Shown here piece after piece: positions 11,697 to 20,401 of a stretch of 64,000 nucleotides of DNA. The notes beneath the pieces were generated by a model. The model was not told the DNA's origin. It saw only the letters and a program-made list of their open reading frames with translations, and did not search any database. A program made the position numbers and the translations under genes. Every line of letters begins with the position of its first letter. Position 1 is the first letter of the stretch. This DNA comes from Sphingopyxis sp. PET50 (GTDB lineage: Bacteria; Pseudomonadota; Alphaproteobacteria; Sphingomonadales; Sphingomonadaceae). The DNA lies in assembly GCF_025244705.1 (NCBI RefSeq), contig NZ_CP104207.1, positions 2,170,001 through 2,234,000 on the forward strand, written 5' to 3'.

Positions 11697-12424
11697 GCGC
11701 GCTTCCCTTCCCCAGCCGGCGCGACGAGGCCTGGCGTTACAGCGACATCGACGCGGTAACCGCCGCGTGGCCGCTCCCCGCCCCCGAAAGCATCGTCGTA
11801 CCGGCCGGAGGCGACTTCCGGCGCGCGATCGTACAGCAAGAAGGCGACATTGGGCAGATCGAACTGGTGCTCGGCAAGGGTGCGACCGCATTGCTCCATG
11901 TCCTCAACATCGGTGGCGCCTATGGCCGTATCGAGCTGAACGTCACGCTCCACGAAGGCGCCGGCTTCACCCTCGGCGCGGCGCAGATCGGCGGCGGCGA
12001 GCAAAATCTGGAGATCATCACCACCGTGACCCACGCCGAGCCCGGCGCGACGTCGCGGCAGATGGTACGCTCGGTGCTCGGCGGCCAGGCCATCGGCACC
12101 TATCTCGGCAAGGTCGCGGTCGCGCGCGGCGCGCAGCAGACCGACAGCGAGCAGGATGTGAAGGCGATGCTGCTGGATCGCAGCGCTACCGCCAACGCCA
12201 AGCCCGAACTCGAGATCTTTGCCGACGACGTGAAGTGCGCGCACGGCTGCGCGATCGGCGAACTCGACGCGATGGCGCTTTATTATCTCCAGTCGCGCGG
12301 CCTGCCGCCCGCCGAGGCGAAGAAGCTGATGCTCCAGGCGTTCGTCGCGGGCGTGTTCGACGGCGCCGAGGATGAGGCGCGGTTGCAGGAACTGGCGTTG
12401 GCGAAACTGGGGGAACTGGTGTGA
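11693..12424 (+). CDS. sufD: Fe-S cluster assembly scaffold subunit SufD
   Basis: Partner of SufB in the SufBC2D complex. I place the start at GTG 11693 (VSALPFPSRRDEAWRYSD), since RRDEAWRYSD is the usual SufD N-terminus; the frame is open farther upstream only by chance. 243 residues, short as in other sphingomonads. The C-terminal core has EIFADDVKCAHGCAIGELD and ALYYLQSRGLPPAEAKKLM, diagnostic of SufD. Its stop overlaps the GTG start of sufS. Confidence 0.95.
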   Translation: MSALPFPSRRDEAWRYSDIDAVTAAWPLPAPESIVVPAGGDFRRAIVQQEGDIGQIELVLGKGATALLHVLNIGGAYGRIELNVTLHEGAGFTLGAAQIGGGEQNLEIITTVTHAEPGATSRQMVRSVLGGQAIGTYLGKVAVARGAQQTDSEQDVKAMLLDRSATANAKPELEIFADDVKCAHGCAIGELDAMALYYLQSRGLPPAEAKKLMLQAFVAGVFDGAEDEARLQELALAKLGELV

Positions 12425-13713
12425 GCGGCGGCGCAAAGATCCTCCCCGGAACGGGGAGGGGGACCAGCGAAGCTGGTGGAGGGGCACAGGCCATCTCCGC
12501 CGCGTTCGATCCTCATGTGCCCCTCCACCATCCTGCGGATGGTCCCCCTCCCCGTTCCGGGGAGGACCGGCGGAAGGACTTCCCCGGCCTCACCCCCGGC
12601 TGGCACTATCTCGACACCGCGGCGACCGCGCAGAAGCCGCAGACGGTGATCGACGCGACCGTGCGCGCGATGGGCCGCGACTATGCGACCGTGCACCGCG
12701 GCGTCTATGCGCGCTCGGCCGACATGACGCTGGCCTATGAGGCGGCGCGGCGGCGGATCGCGGCCTTCATCGGCGCGACCGAGGAACAGGTCGCCTTCGT
12801 GCGCGGCGCGACCGAGGCGATCAACCTCGTCGCTTACACGCACCCCCGCAAAGGCCGCGTGCTGCTCTCGACGCTCGAGCATCACAGCAATATCGTGCCG
12901 TGGCAGCTTGCGGGCTGGCAGATCGACGTCTGTCCGCTGACGCCCGACGGGCGCATCGACCTCGATGCCGCCGAAAAGCTGCTCACCCCCGAACATAATA
13001 TGGTCGCCTTCGCGCATGTCTCGAACGTGCTCGGCAGCCCGCTCGACGTCGCACGCGCGGCCGAGCTGGCGCACCGCGTCGGCGCCGAACTGCTGATCGA
13101 CGGCTGCCAGGCGGTGCCGCGCCTGCCCGTCGATGTCGCGGCGCTCGGCTGCGACTATTATGTATTCTCGGGCCACAAGCTCTACGGCCCCACCGGCATC
13201 GGCGTGCTGTGGAGCGACAAGCTCGACGCGCTGCCGCCGTGGCAGGGCGGCGGGTCGATGATCGACCGCGTGACCTTCGCGCGCACCACCTACGCCCCCG
13301 CCCCGACGCGTTTCGAGGCGGGCACCCCCGCGATCGTCGAGGCGCTGGGCCTCGCGGCGGCGGTCGATTATGTCGCGGCGATCGGGATCGACGCGATCCA
13401 TGCCCATGAATGCGCGCTGGTCGCAAGCTTGCGCGAACAGCTCGCGCGGCGGAACAGCATCACGCTCTTCGGTCCCGAAGACAGCGCCGGAATCGTCAGC
13501 TTTTCGATGGCGGGGGTTCATCCGCACGACATCGGCACTATCTTGGACGAAAGCGGGGTCGCGATCCGCGCCGGGCACCATTGCGCACAGCCGCTGATGG
13601 ATCACCTCGGCGTGCCCGCGACCGCGCGCGCGAGTTTCGGTGTGTACAGCAAGGACGATGATGTGGCGGCGCTGATCGACGGCCTCGCCCGCGTCGAGAG
13701 GATTTTCGGATGA
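12421..13713 (+). CDS. sufS: Cysteine desulfurase SufS with a repeat-derived N-terminal extension
   Basis: PLP enzyme that takes sulfur from cysteine for Fe-S cluster assembly. The PLP lysine is in VFSGHKLYGP and the persulfide cysteine in RAGHHCAQPLM. The family N-terminus starts at RRKDFPGLTPGWHYLDTAATA (about residue 51). The ~45 residues in front (ILPGTGRGTSEAGGG to PPPRSGED) are translated repeat. GTG 12421 overlaps the sufD stop; no later start has comparable spacing, so the extension is probably made, but a start inside it is possible. The element may have inserted right after the original start. Confidence 0.95.
   Translation: MSGGAKILPGTGRGTSEAGGGAQAISAAFDPHVPLHHPADGPPPRSGEDRRKDFPGLTPGWHYLDTAATAQKPQTVIDATVRAMGRDYATVHRGVYARSADMTLAYEAARRRIAAFIGATEEQVAFVRGATEAINLVAYTHPRKGRVLLSTLEHHSNIVPWQLAGWQIDVCPLTPDGRIDLDAAEKLLTPEHNMVAFAHVSNVLGSPLDVARAAELAHRVGAELLIDGCQAVPRLPVDVAALGCDYYVFSGHKLYGPTGIGVLWSDKLDALPPWQGGGSMIDRVTFARTTYAPAPTRFEAGTPAIVEALGLAAAVDYVAAIGIDAIHAHECALVASLREQLARRNSITLFGPEDSAGIVSFSMAGVHPHDIGTILDESGVAIRAGHHCAQPLMDHLGVPATARASFGVYSKDDDVAALIDGLARVERIFG
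12441..12565. repeat. REPIN-like inverted pair in the 5' coding part of sufS
   Basis: Each arm has two hairpins: CCTCCCCGGAACGGGGAGG then ACCA-GCGAAGC-TGGT (left, 12441-12487) and, in the inverted right arm (12517-12565), the same first hairpin with ACCATC-CGCAG-GATGGT as second. The loops and stems differ in a paired way. The same family is at 32950-33134. Confidence 0.85.
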
Positions 13714-14180
13714 GCGAGGAGCGCATGATCAAGGTCGAGGAAGTGACGAGCGTCGAGGCTCCGCCCAGGGCGCGCGTCGACGATGCCGAAACGGCGCCGG
13801 AAAAACTGGAACGCAAGCGCGACTATCTGGAAGGTTTTCTGGCGGCGAAGCCCGCGACGGTCGAACCCGGCGCGGTCGGCGGCGACCTCTATGAAGCCGT
13901 CATCAACGCGCTGAAGGATATCTACGACCCCGAAATCCCGGTGAACATCTACGACCTCGGGCTGATCTACAATGTCGAGATCGACGAAGGCCATGTGCTC
14001 GTCACCATGACGCTGACGACGCCGCACTGCCCGGTCGCCGAATCGATGCCGGGCGAGGTCGAACTGCGCGTCGGCGCGGTGCCGGGCGTCGGCGACGCCG
14101 AGGTCAACCTCGTCTGGGATCCGCCGTGGAGCCCCGAGAATATGAGCGACGAAGCGCGGCTCGAGTTGGGGATGTTGTGA
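13710..14180 (+). CDS. sufT: SUF-associated DUF59/MIP18-family protein
   Basis: 156 residues. The DUF59 domain occupies about 58-150: YEAVINALKDIYDPEIPVN, then IYDLGLIYNVEI, the metal-ligand region TLTTPHCPVAESMP, and VNLVWDPPWSPENMSDEAR. The first ~50 residues are a charged extension seen in sphingomonad homologues. Such proteins (SufT, PaaD-like) help mature Fe-S proteins, probably in cluster transfer. ATG overlaps the sufS stop (ATGA). Symbol sufT is by family and context. Confidence 0.9.
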   Translation: MSEERMIKVEEVTSVEAPPRARVDDAETAPEKLERKRDYLEGFLAAKPATVEPGAVGGDLYEAVINALKDIYDPEIPVNIYDLGLIYNVEIDEGHVLVTMTLTTPHCPVAESMPGEVELRVGAVPGVGDAEVNLVWDPPWSPENMSDEARLELGML

Positions 14181-14187
14181 ACAATGG

Positions 14188-14301
14188 CCCCTCCTCTTCA
14201 GGGGAGGGGTTAGGGTGGTGGACGCCGGTTCGGGCAACCACCCCGCTGCGACTAGCGAGCAAGCTCGCAAGTCTCGCTGCCCCTCCTCTGAAGAGGAGGG
14301 G
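14188..14301. repeat. Inverted palindrome pair between sufT and sufA
   Basis: Outer hairpins at 14188-14209 and 14280-14301 (CCCCTCCTC...GAGGAGGGG type). The right half contains ACTAGCGAGCAAGCTCGCAA, the inverted form of the module also found at 43922-43965. It fills most of the gap between the two genes and may affect sufA transcript level. Confidence 0.8.
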
Positions 14302-14317
14302 TTTAGGAGAGTAGGAA

Positions 14318-14674
14318 ATGACCGAAACGAACACCCGCATCCGCCCCGCCGCCGTCACGCTGACCGCGAACGCCGAAGCGCGCATCGCCAGGCTGATGGC
14401 CGACGCCCCCGAGGGCGCGATCGGCGTCAAGCTGTCGACCCCGCGCCGCGGCTGCTCGGGCCTCGCCTATTCGGTCGATTATGTCACCGAAGAAGCGAAG
14501 TTCGACGAGCAGATCGAGACCCCCGGCGGCACTTTCTACATCGACGGCGCGTCGGTGCTCTACCTGATCGGCAGCACGATGGACTGGGTCGAGGATGATT
14601 TCGCCGCCGGCTTCGTGTTCGACAATCCGAACGCCAAGGGCGCATGCGGCTGCGGCGAGAGCTTCACCGTCTGA
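14318..14674 (+). CDS. sufA: A-type Fe-S carrier protein SufA/IscA
   Basis: 118 residues, HesB-like fold. The three cluster-ligand cysteines are in PRRGCSGLAYS and GACGCGESF. The start ATG 14318 follows TTTAGGAGAGTAGGAA, a good ribosome binding site. It receives clusters from SufBCD and passes them to apo-proteins. It is the last gene of the operon on this strand. Confidence 0.95.
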   Translation: MTETNTRIRPAAVTLTANAEARIARLMADAPEGAIGVKLSTPRRGCSGLAYSVDYVTEEAKFDEQIETPGGTFYIDGASVLYLIGSTMDWVEDDFAAGFVFDNPNAKGACGCGESFTV

Positions 14675-14762
14675 GCTCGACAATATCGCCAGCCAGGCAT
14701 GGCACAGCGCCTGCGGCTTCGAGGAGGAGGTACGCGTCGTCCTCTATTCGAAACCGCTCTAG
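14673..14762 (+). pseudogene. 3' remnant of a GNAT acetyltransferase gene
   Basis: Thirty codons read LDNIASQAWHSACGFEEEV and then RVVLYSKPL and a stop. This is the typical C-terminal strand-helix of AAC(6')-like GNAT acetyltransferases (N-x-x-S-x-x-x-H-x-x-x-G-F-E-E...V). No start or N-terminal domain precedes it, since sufA ends where it begins. It looks like the leftover of a deleted gene; the overlap with the next gene's stop codon supports a deletion boundary. Confidence 0.6.
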
Positions 14763-15475
14763 CGGCACACCCTCCATCCCGCCGTCCGCACCGCCATGTC
14801 GAGGTGGAAATGGTCGGCATGCGCCGCGTTGTAATCGGGCGACAGCACCGTGCTGAACAGGCCGCAGCTTTCGTCGCGCACATCGTGCAGGAAAGCCCCC
14901 TTCGCGCCGCCGTCCTTCCAGTCGTCGCGGAGCGTCACCGGCGTCCCGTCGGCCAGGATGAAGGCCGAAATGTCGATCGCATTGGCGGTCGAATGCTCGC
15001 TCTGCGCCTGGCGCCCCGCGATGCGGCGACAATTGTAGCTGCCCAGATTTTCGAGTTCGACGACCTTCTGCCCGAAATGCCGCCGCGCCAGCGGCTGCAC
15101 GATGTCGCGGTTCCACACCGCCATCGCGGCCGTCACCGCGCAGCCCGGCGCGGCGCCCGCCGGCATCATCGCGGGGACGAAACGGCTGCCGGTCAGCACC
15201 ATCCTCTGGTCGGCGCGGCACGCGCCCTCGCCCATCGGCGGACGCCGCGAATAGCCCGCCCCCGCCCGGTCGAAAACGGCGAAGCAGGCGTCGGCGTCGG
15301 CGGTCAGTCGCATCAGCTTGCGGTGCGTCGCCCAGCCCCGCGGGTGGGCCAGCTCAAAACGCGCGGTGGGATCATGTTCGGGATGGTCGCGCACCCATTG
15401 CATCGCGCGGATCGCGGCGAAGGTCAGCAGCACGGCGACCGCGAACCACAGAAGATAGGGACGTATGTTCCTCAT
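14759..15475 (-). CDS. Extensin-like C-terminal domain protein
   Basis: 238 residues from ATG 15475. An N-terminal membrane anchor (RPYLLWFAVAVLLTFAAI) precedes the extensin-like domain (about 55-238), recognised by LENLGSYNCRR, SEHSTANAIDISAF and the end HADHFHLDMAVR. The His/Asp pattern resembles LAS-type peptidoglycan peptidases (D-Ala-D-Ala carboxypeptidase fold), so a periplasmic cell-wall role is plausible. Conserved cysteines suggest a disulfide-bonded periplasmic domain. It lies downstream of the antiporter on the same strand. Confidence 0.85.
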   Translation of the reverse strand: MRNIRPYLLWFAVAVLLTFAAIRAMQWVRDHPEHDPTARFELAHPRGWATHRKLMRLTADADACFAVFDRAGAGYSRRPPMGEGACRADQRMVLTGSRFVPAMMPAGAAPGCAVTAAMAVWNRDIVQPLARRHFGQKVVELENLGSYNCRRIAGRQAQSEHSTANAIDISAFILADGTPVTLRDDWKDGGAKGAFLHDVRDESCGLFSTVLSPDYNAAHADHFHLDMAVRTAGWRVCR

Positions 15476-15537
15476 CGCGCGACCATGGGATGGGCGGCCC
15501 GCCGGTGCAACCATGGCCGCAGCGGCGAGGCGGCGGA

Positions 15538-16933
15538 TCACGCTCGCGCGCGCTCGCGCGATGGCTCTCCTCCGGCCGGTCCTTCGGTGCCCAGTTGGCC
15601 GAGTTCGCCGCTTTCGCGCGCCCGCCGACCATAAACCAGTTCGAACAGCGGCCCCGCCATCACCGTGGTGACGATCGCCATCGACACCATGATCGCGAAC
15701 AGCGTCGGACCGATGATGCCCTTTTGCAGGCCGATGTTGATGATGATGAGTTCCATCATCCCGCGCGCGTTCATCAGCGCGCCGATGCCCAGCGCGGTGC
15801 GATTGTCCTCGCCCGCGAGCCGCGCCGCAAGCCAGCAGGCTCCGAATTTGGCGGCGATCGACACGGCCAGGATTCCGAGCGCGATTCCGAACAATGGCAG
15901 GCTGTCGACGGTGGTGAGCCGGGTGTTGAGGCCCGAGTAGGTGAAGAAGATCGGCACCAGCAGCACGACCGTGATCGGCTCGATCTTGCGCCTGATCTCC
16001 TCGGTCAGCAGGCCGCGCGGCATGCAGACGCCGAGCAGGAAGCCGCCGAACACCGCGTGGATGCCGATCGCGTCGGTGACGAAGGCCGCCAAGGCATAAA
16101 GGACGAGCACGGCCGCGAGCAAAGTGTGCGTCACCTCGCCCCGCGCCTCGGCCGCGCGGCCAAGCGGGATCAGCAACCGGCGGCCGGCAAACAGCATGAA
16201 CAGCGTGAAGCCGGCCCCTGCCGGCGATCGCGAGCACGGCGACACCGGAGCCCGCGCCGACGGTCGCGAGGACGATCGCCAGCACGCACCACGACACGGC
16301 GTCGTCGAACCCGCCGGCGGTCAAGGTCAGCGTGCCGAGCGCACTATTTGCGAGGCCCCTTTCGTTGATGATCCGCGCCAGCATCGGAAAGGCCGTGAGC
16401 GCGATGCACGCCCCCAGGAACAGCGTCGCGCTGCCCTGCCCCAGTCCCTCGGCGAACAATCCGGGGATATCGAGCAGGAAGGGCGTGATCAGCGCGGCGA
16501 GCAGAAAGGGGACCAGGATGCCGACGGCGGAAACCCCGGCCGCGCTTTTCGCTTTCGACTGGAAATGGTCGAGCCGCAGCGTCATGCCGACAAGGAACAT
16601 GTAGAGCCCGACACCGAACTGCGCGCCGACATAGAGGGTGGTCTGCGTCTCCTTCGGAAATAGCGCGGCCTGCCACTCGGGGAAGAACAGGCCGAAGAGC
16701 GAAGGACCGAGCACCACGCCCGCGATCATCTCGCCCACCACCTGAGGCTGGCCCAGAAAGCGATTCGCGAGCCAGCCGATAACGCGGCAGACCAACAGGA
16801 TGACCGCGATCTGCAGAAAGAAGTGGATGCTGTAATCGGCGGGCGCATAGCTTTGCGCGCCGCCGACCGCGGGCCCATGCGCGCCCATCACGTCGCCGAT
16901 CGTGCGCGTCAGTTCGCCGAACATATCGCCCAT
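15538..16933 (-). CDS. CPA2-type cation/proton antiporter, one frameshift
   Basis: Multi-spanning inner-membrane protein of the Kef/NapA type. ATG 16933 opens MGDMFGELTRTIGDVMGA, then about a dozen hydrophobic segments, including QPQVVGEMIAGVVLGPSLFG and LTAGGFDDAVSWCVLAIVLA, where the Asp pair of the transport site lies. At about 16225, within a GGGG run, the frame shifts and continues as FTLFMLFAGRRLL to a charged C-terminus (PAGGEPSRERARA). Total ~465 residues, no TrkA-N domain. The ion (Na or K) cannot be decided. Confidence 0.88.
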
Positions 16934-17057
16934 CGCCCATCCTCCCCGTCCGGCCGTTGCCGATCCTTCCTTGTCGGCCGCGCGCCGCGGACGCGCAATC
17001 CGGAATTCGAATGCATGATATGTTAACGTTCACAGATGCGCAAGGGCCGTCCGTGAG

Positions 17058-17691
17058 TCACCGCGTCTCCCCGCGTGCGCGACGGCCGGGGTCAGAGCCC
17101 TCCGCGCGCGTGACACGATGCGTCGGAACGAAGGGGGCGAACCGCGCCTTTGCGCCCGCGACGGACGGGCGCGGGCCGAATGCCTCCCGCCCGAGCGAAT
17201 GATGCGCGATCAGGCAGGCGAAGCCGTGGCCCGCCTCGACGCCCCTGCCCGCGGGGACGATGCAGTTGCCGCGTTCGAAGCCATACAGGCTCGTCGTCCT
17301 TGGGCGCGCGCCGGCGCGTGGCGGCGCGGCGGACACGCCGCGCCCGGATGCGCGCGCGCCGGGGCATGATGCGCACGACCTGCCACGCCATCCACGCCTT
17401 GAATGCCCGCAGCCGCGCAAAGGCCGACAGCGTCCAGCCCGCGATCAGCAGGTCGACATAGACGGTAAGGTCCCACGCCATGATCATCGCCATTTCGGCG
17501 GGCAAGGTCATCGCAAAGCCCTGAAGCGCAACCAGGCCGACGACCAGGAACAGGACATGCTTGCGCTCGAACCGCTCGGCGAGCCGGAGCGGTTCTTCGA
17601 CCATATGGCGGTGCAGCCACCGCGCGGCGGGCGTCTCCGGCGCGCCCAGCATCACGGCGATCAGCCCAGCCAGAAACAGCGCAAACAGCAT
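17058..17691 (-). CDS. Membrane protein of unknown function, one frameshift
   Basis: ATG 17691 gives three hydrophobic segments (MLFALFLAGLIAVMLGA, HVLFLVVGLVALQGF, an amphipathic MAWDLTVYVDLLIAG), then an Arg-rich stretch. Near 17292 the frame shifts; the continuation SLYGFERGNCIVPAGRG has very high GC at third positions and so is the likely true frame, to TGA 17058. I recognise no family. The alternative frames end at 17092 or 17210 and have poorer codon use. About 210 residues. Confidence 0.6.
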
Positions 17692-17851
17692 GTCGATTCC
17701 CCCTCATTCACCAAGCCGAGATAGGAGGCGCGACCGCCGCTGCAAGCCTCCGAAACGGGGAGAAAATTCGGAGCCGCGCTCCCGGCCCGGGCGCGCGGAC
17801 TCCATTCACCGCAAATTCAACTCGACTCGCGCAATTTCGCATCCAAGATGA

Positions 17852-17871
17852 CGGTTCGCCTTTGCGAACCG
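17852..17871. promoter_or_regulatory. Perfect dyad in the leader of the Gly/Pro-rich lipoprotein
   Basis: CGGTTCGC-CTTT-GCGAACCG, 8-bp arms, 17 bp before the start codon at 17889. It resembles the TTCGC...GCGAA dyad before the SUF regulator. It could be an operator or an mRNA hairpin over the leader. The rest of the 197-bp gap shows no gene. Confidence 0.4.
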
Positions 17872-17888
17872 CGACCAAGGACAGAAGC

Positions 17889-18974
17889 ATGGCAAATTTC
17901 CTTCGCCGTCCCCTCGGCATCGCGCTCGGAGCGCTGGCTACGGCCAGCCTCGGCGGCTGTTATTATGGCGACGTCAACGGTTACGGGTCGAGCTACGCCT
18001 GACAACGACTGCGTGTCCCGCTATGGCGACGCCTATTATGATTACGACCCCTATGCCTATGACGACGGCTATGGCTACGACTGCTACGACAGCGGCGACT
18101 ATGGCGCGGGTTTCGTCAACATCGGCTTCGGCGGCGGCTGGTACGACAATTATTATTATCCCGGCTACGGTCTGTGGCTCTTCGACAGCTACAACAACCG
18201 CTATCCGCTGCGCGGCCAGTATCTCAACTATTGGGGCGGGCGGCGCGCCTGGTGGAAACATCATGGCGGGGACCGCGACTGGCGTCCCGGCAACGGCGGC
18301 GGACGCGGCGACGGCCCGCGCGGCGATGGACGGCCCGGAGGCGGGCGCCCCGGCAGCTGGGACGGCCCCGGCCGCGGCGACAATGACGGTCCGCGCGGCA
18401 CTCCGCGCCCGCGCCCCGGCACGGGCAGCGGCACGCCTCCGGCCACCACGAACCCGATCCCGGTCAATCCCGGTCGCGGCGACGGCCGTCCCGGCGGAAG
18501 CTGGGGGAACCCCGGCCGCGGCGGCAACGACGGTCCGCGCGGCACTCCGCGCCCGCGTCCCGGCGCGGGCAGCGGCACCAATCCCGTCCCGCGCGGCAAG
18601 CATGACGCCGGTCCGCCCGGACCGTCCCGATCGCGGCGCCGCCAATCCCCGTCCCCGTCCCGCGGAGCAATGGCAAGGCAATCCCGGCAGCGGGTCCGCT
18701 CGGCACAGCTCCGCGCCCACGTTCCGGCGGCGGCTACGGCAATAGCGGCGCCAGTGGCGGCGCTACCGGCGCCGCGCCGCGTCCAGCCCCGGTCCGGTCG
18801 GCGCCGCCCGTCAGCGTCGCGCCGGTGCAGTCGGCCCCGCCCGTGCGTGCGGCTCCGCCGGTGGTGCGCAGCGCGCCGCCGCCGCCCGCGGCCAGCGCGC
18901 CGCGCCCGAGCCGTCCTGCCCCGACCGTCCGGCCGAGCCGGATCGAGCCGCCGAGCAACGTTCGCGAGGATTGA
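17889..18974 (+). CDS. Tyr-, then Gly/Pro/Arg-rich lipoprotein, three frameshifts
   Basis: ATG 17889 has a lipoprotein signal (LGALATASLGGC at the cleavage site). A tyrosine- and aspartate-rich stretch (YGDAYYDYDPYAYDDGYGY) follows, then WWKHHGGDRDW, then a disordered Gly/Arg/Pro region with two imperfect ~145-bp repeats (18371 and 18514, both with GPRGTPRPRPG). Frames change near 18000, 18610 and between 18690 and 18750; the last part reads PAPVRSAPPVSVAPVQSAPP and ends in PSRIEPPSNVRED. Function unknown, probably an outer-membrane surface protein. The repeats may have provoked some of the indels. Confidence 0.65.
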
Positions 18975-20311
18975 TCGGCATACCTAGCCGCAGCGGCGTC
19001 AGCCGCCGGCTGGTCCTCCGCCCCCTTCGACACCACCGTCGCGGCGACAAGGTCGCCGACGACGTTGAGCGTCGTGCGGCACATGTCGAGGAAGCGGTCG
19101 ACGCCCAGGATCAGCCCGATCCCCTCGGCGGGCACGCCGACCGAGGCGAGGATCAGCGCGATCACCGGCAACGACCCGGCGGGCACCCCCGCGGTGCCGA
19201 TGCCGCCGAGGATGCAGATCAGCATCACGAAGACCTGCTGCGCCAGCGTCAGCTCGATCCCGAAGAATTGCGCGAGGAAGATCACCGTCACCCCCTCGAA
19301 CATCGCGGTGCCGTTCTGGTTCGCGGTCGCGCCGATCGTCAGGACGAAGCGCGATATGCGATCGGGCAGGTGCAGCCGCTCCGACGCGACGCGCAGCGAG
19401 GTCGGCAGCGTCGCGTTCGACGAGGCGGTGGCGAAGGCCATCAGCGATGCCTCCTGCGTCTCGCGAAAGAAGGCGAGCGGCGACTTGCCCGCGAGCGTTT
19501 TCAGGATGATCGGGAAGACGACGAACATCTGCAGCGCGAGCGCGATCAGCACGACGGCGACAAAGGCCGACAGGCGCACCATCAGATCCCAGCCGAACTG
19601 CGCCGCGAGGTTGAACATGAAACAGAAGATCGCGACCGGCGCGAGCTGGATGACGAGGCCGATCAGCCTCATCACGACCTCGAACACCCCCTCGATCGCG
19701 GTCTTGAGCGCCTCGGTCCGCGGCGTGCGCACGAGGATCAGCCCGATGCCGAAGAACAGCGCGAAGAACATCACCGCCAGCACGTCGTTGGCGCCCATCG
19801 CGGCGAAGAGATTGTCGGGCACAATCGCGACCACGGCATCCATGCCGGTCTTTGCGTCGCCGGCGCGGTCGGCGATCGCCTTCGCGCCTTCGGCGCCCTC
19901 CGCCATCAGGCTGCGCGCGAGCGCCGGGTCGACCCCCGCCCCCGGCTGGAGCAGGTTGACGACGAGCAGGCTGATGACGACCGAGATCGCCGAGACGATG
20001 ACCGTATAGACGAGCGTCTTGATGCCGACCGATTTCAGCGCGCGTATCTCGCCCATTTCGGCGACCCCGACGATCAGCGCCGAGACGAGCAGCGGAATGA
20101 CGAGCATGAACAGCAGGCGCAGGAAAATCTGCCCCAGCGGCCCGGTCACATAGGTGACGACGGTTTCGACCCACGGCGCATCGGGGGCGCCATAATGGAC
20201 CGCGAGGCCCGCGAGCAGCCCGGCGACGAAGCCGATCAGCATCCGCCATTGCAGCCGCCGGGCGTGCCGTTCGTCGCGCTCCCCAGGCCCGATCGCCGCT
20301 TCTTCCGCCAT
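18734..20311 (-). CDS. Dicarboxylate/amino acid:cation symporter (DAACS)
   Basis: GltP/DctA-like sodium or proton symporter with eight TM segments and two re-entrant loops; key motifs ATASSNATLPTSLR (HP1) and GATANQNGTAMFEG, where N and M of NQNGT mark the Na site, and VPAGSLPVIALIL. Start ATG 20311 (MAEEAAIGPGERD). After about residue 430 (VSKGAEDQPAADAAAARYAD) the frame runs through ~85 Gly/Ala/Thr codons antisense to the lipoprotein; that tail is not family-like and the real stop may have been lost by an indel near 18990. Tandem with a second symporter downstream in coordinate. Confidence 0.88.
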   Translation of the reverse strand: MAEEAAIGPGERDERHARRLQWRMLIGFVAGLLAGLAVHYGAPDAPWVETVVTYVTGPLGQIFLRLLFMLVIPLLVSALIVGVAEMGEIRALKSVGIKTLVYTVIVSAISVVISLLVVNLLQPGAGVDPALARSLMAEGAEGAKAIADRAGDAKTGMDAVVAIVPDNLFAAMGANDVLAVMFFALFFGIGLILVRTPRTEALKTAIEGVFEVVMRLIGLVIQLAPVAIFCFMFNLAAQFGWDLMVRLSAFVAVVLIALALQMFVVFPIILKTLAGKSPLAFFRETQEASLMAFATASSNATLPTSLRVASERLHLPDRISRFVLTIGATANQNGTAMFEGVTVIFLAQFFGIELTLAQQVFVMLICILGGIGTAGVPAGSLPVIALILASVGVPAEGIGLILGVDRFLDMCRTTLNVVGDLVAATVVSKGAEDQPAADAAAARYADQSSRTLLGGSIRLGRTVGAGRLGRGALAAGGGGALRTTGGAARTGGADCTGATLTGGADRTGAGRGAAPVAPPLAPLLP

Positions 20312-20401
20312 AGTCGGCTCCTTGCCCGCCTCATGGGAGCGGCCGGAGCCGCGGATCACGCGTTGTCGGCCGCCGGTTTATTCTTCCCCACGCCCTCGTC
20401 A

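Noticed and set aside
15490-16368. 292-codon plus-strand frame over the antiporter gene
   Set aside because: Shadow: Arg/His-rich, no motif, and the opposite strand encodes TM helices with normal codon use.
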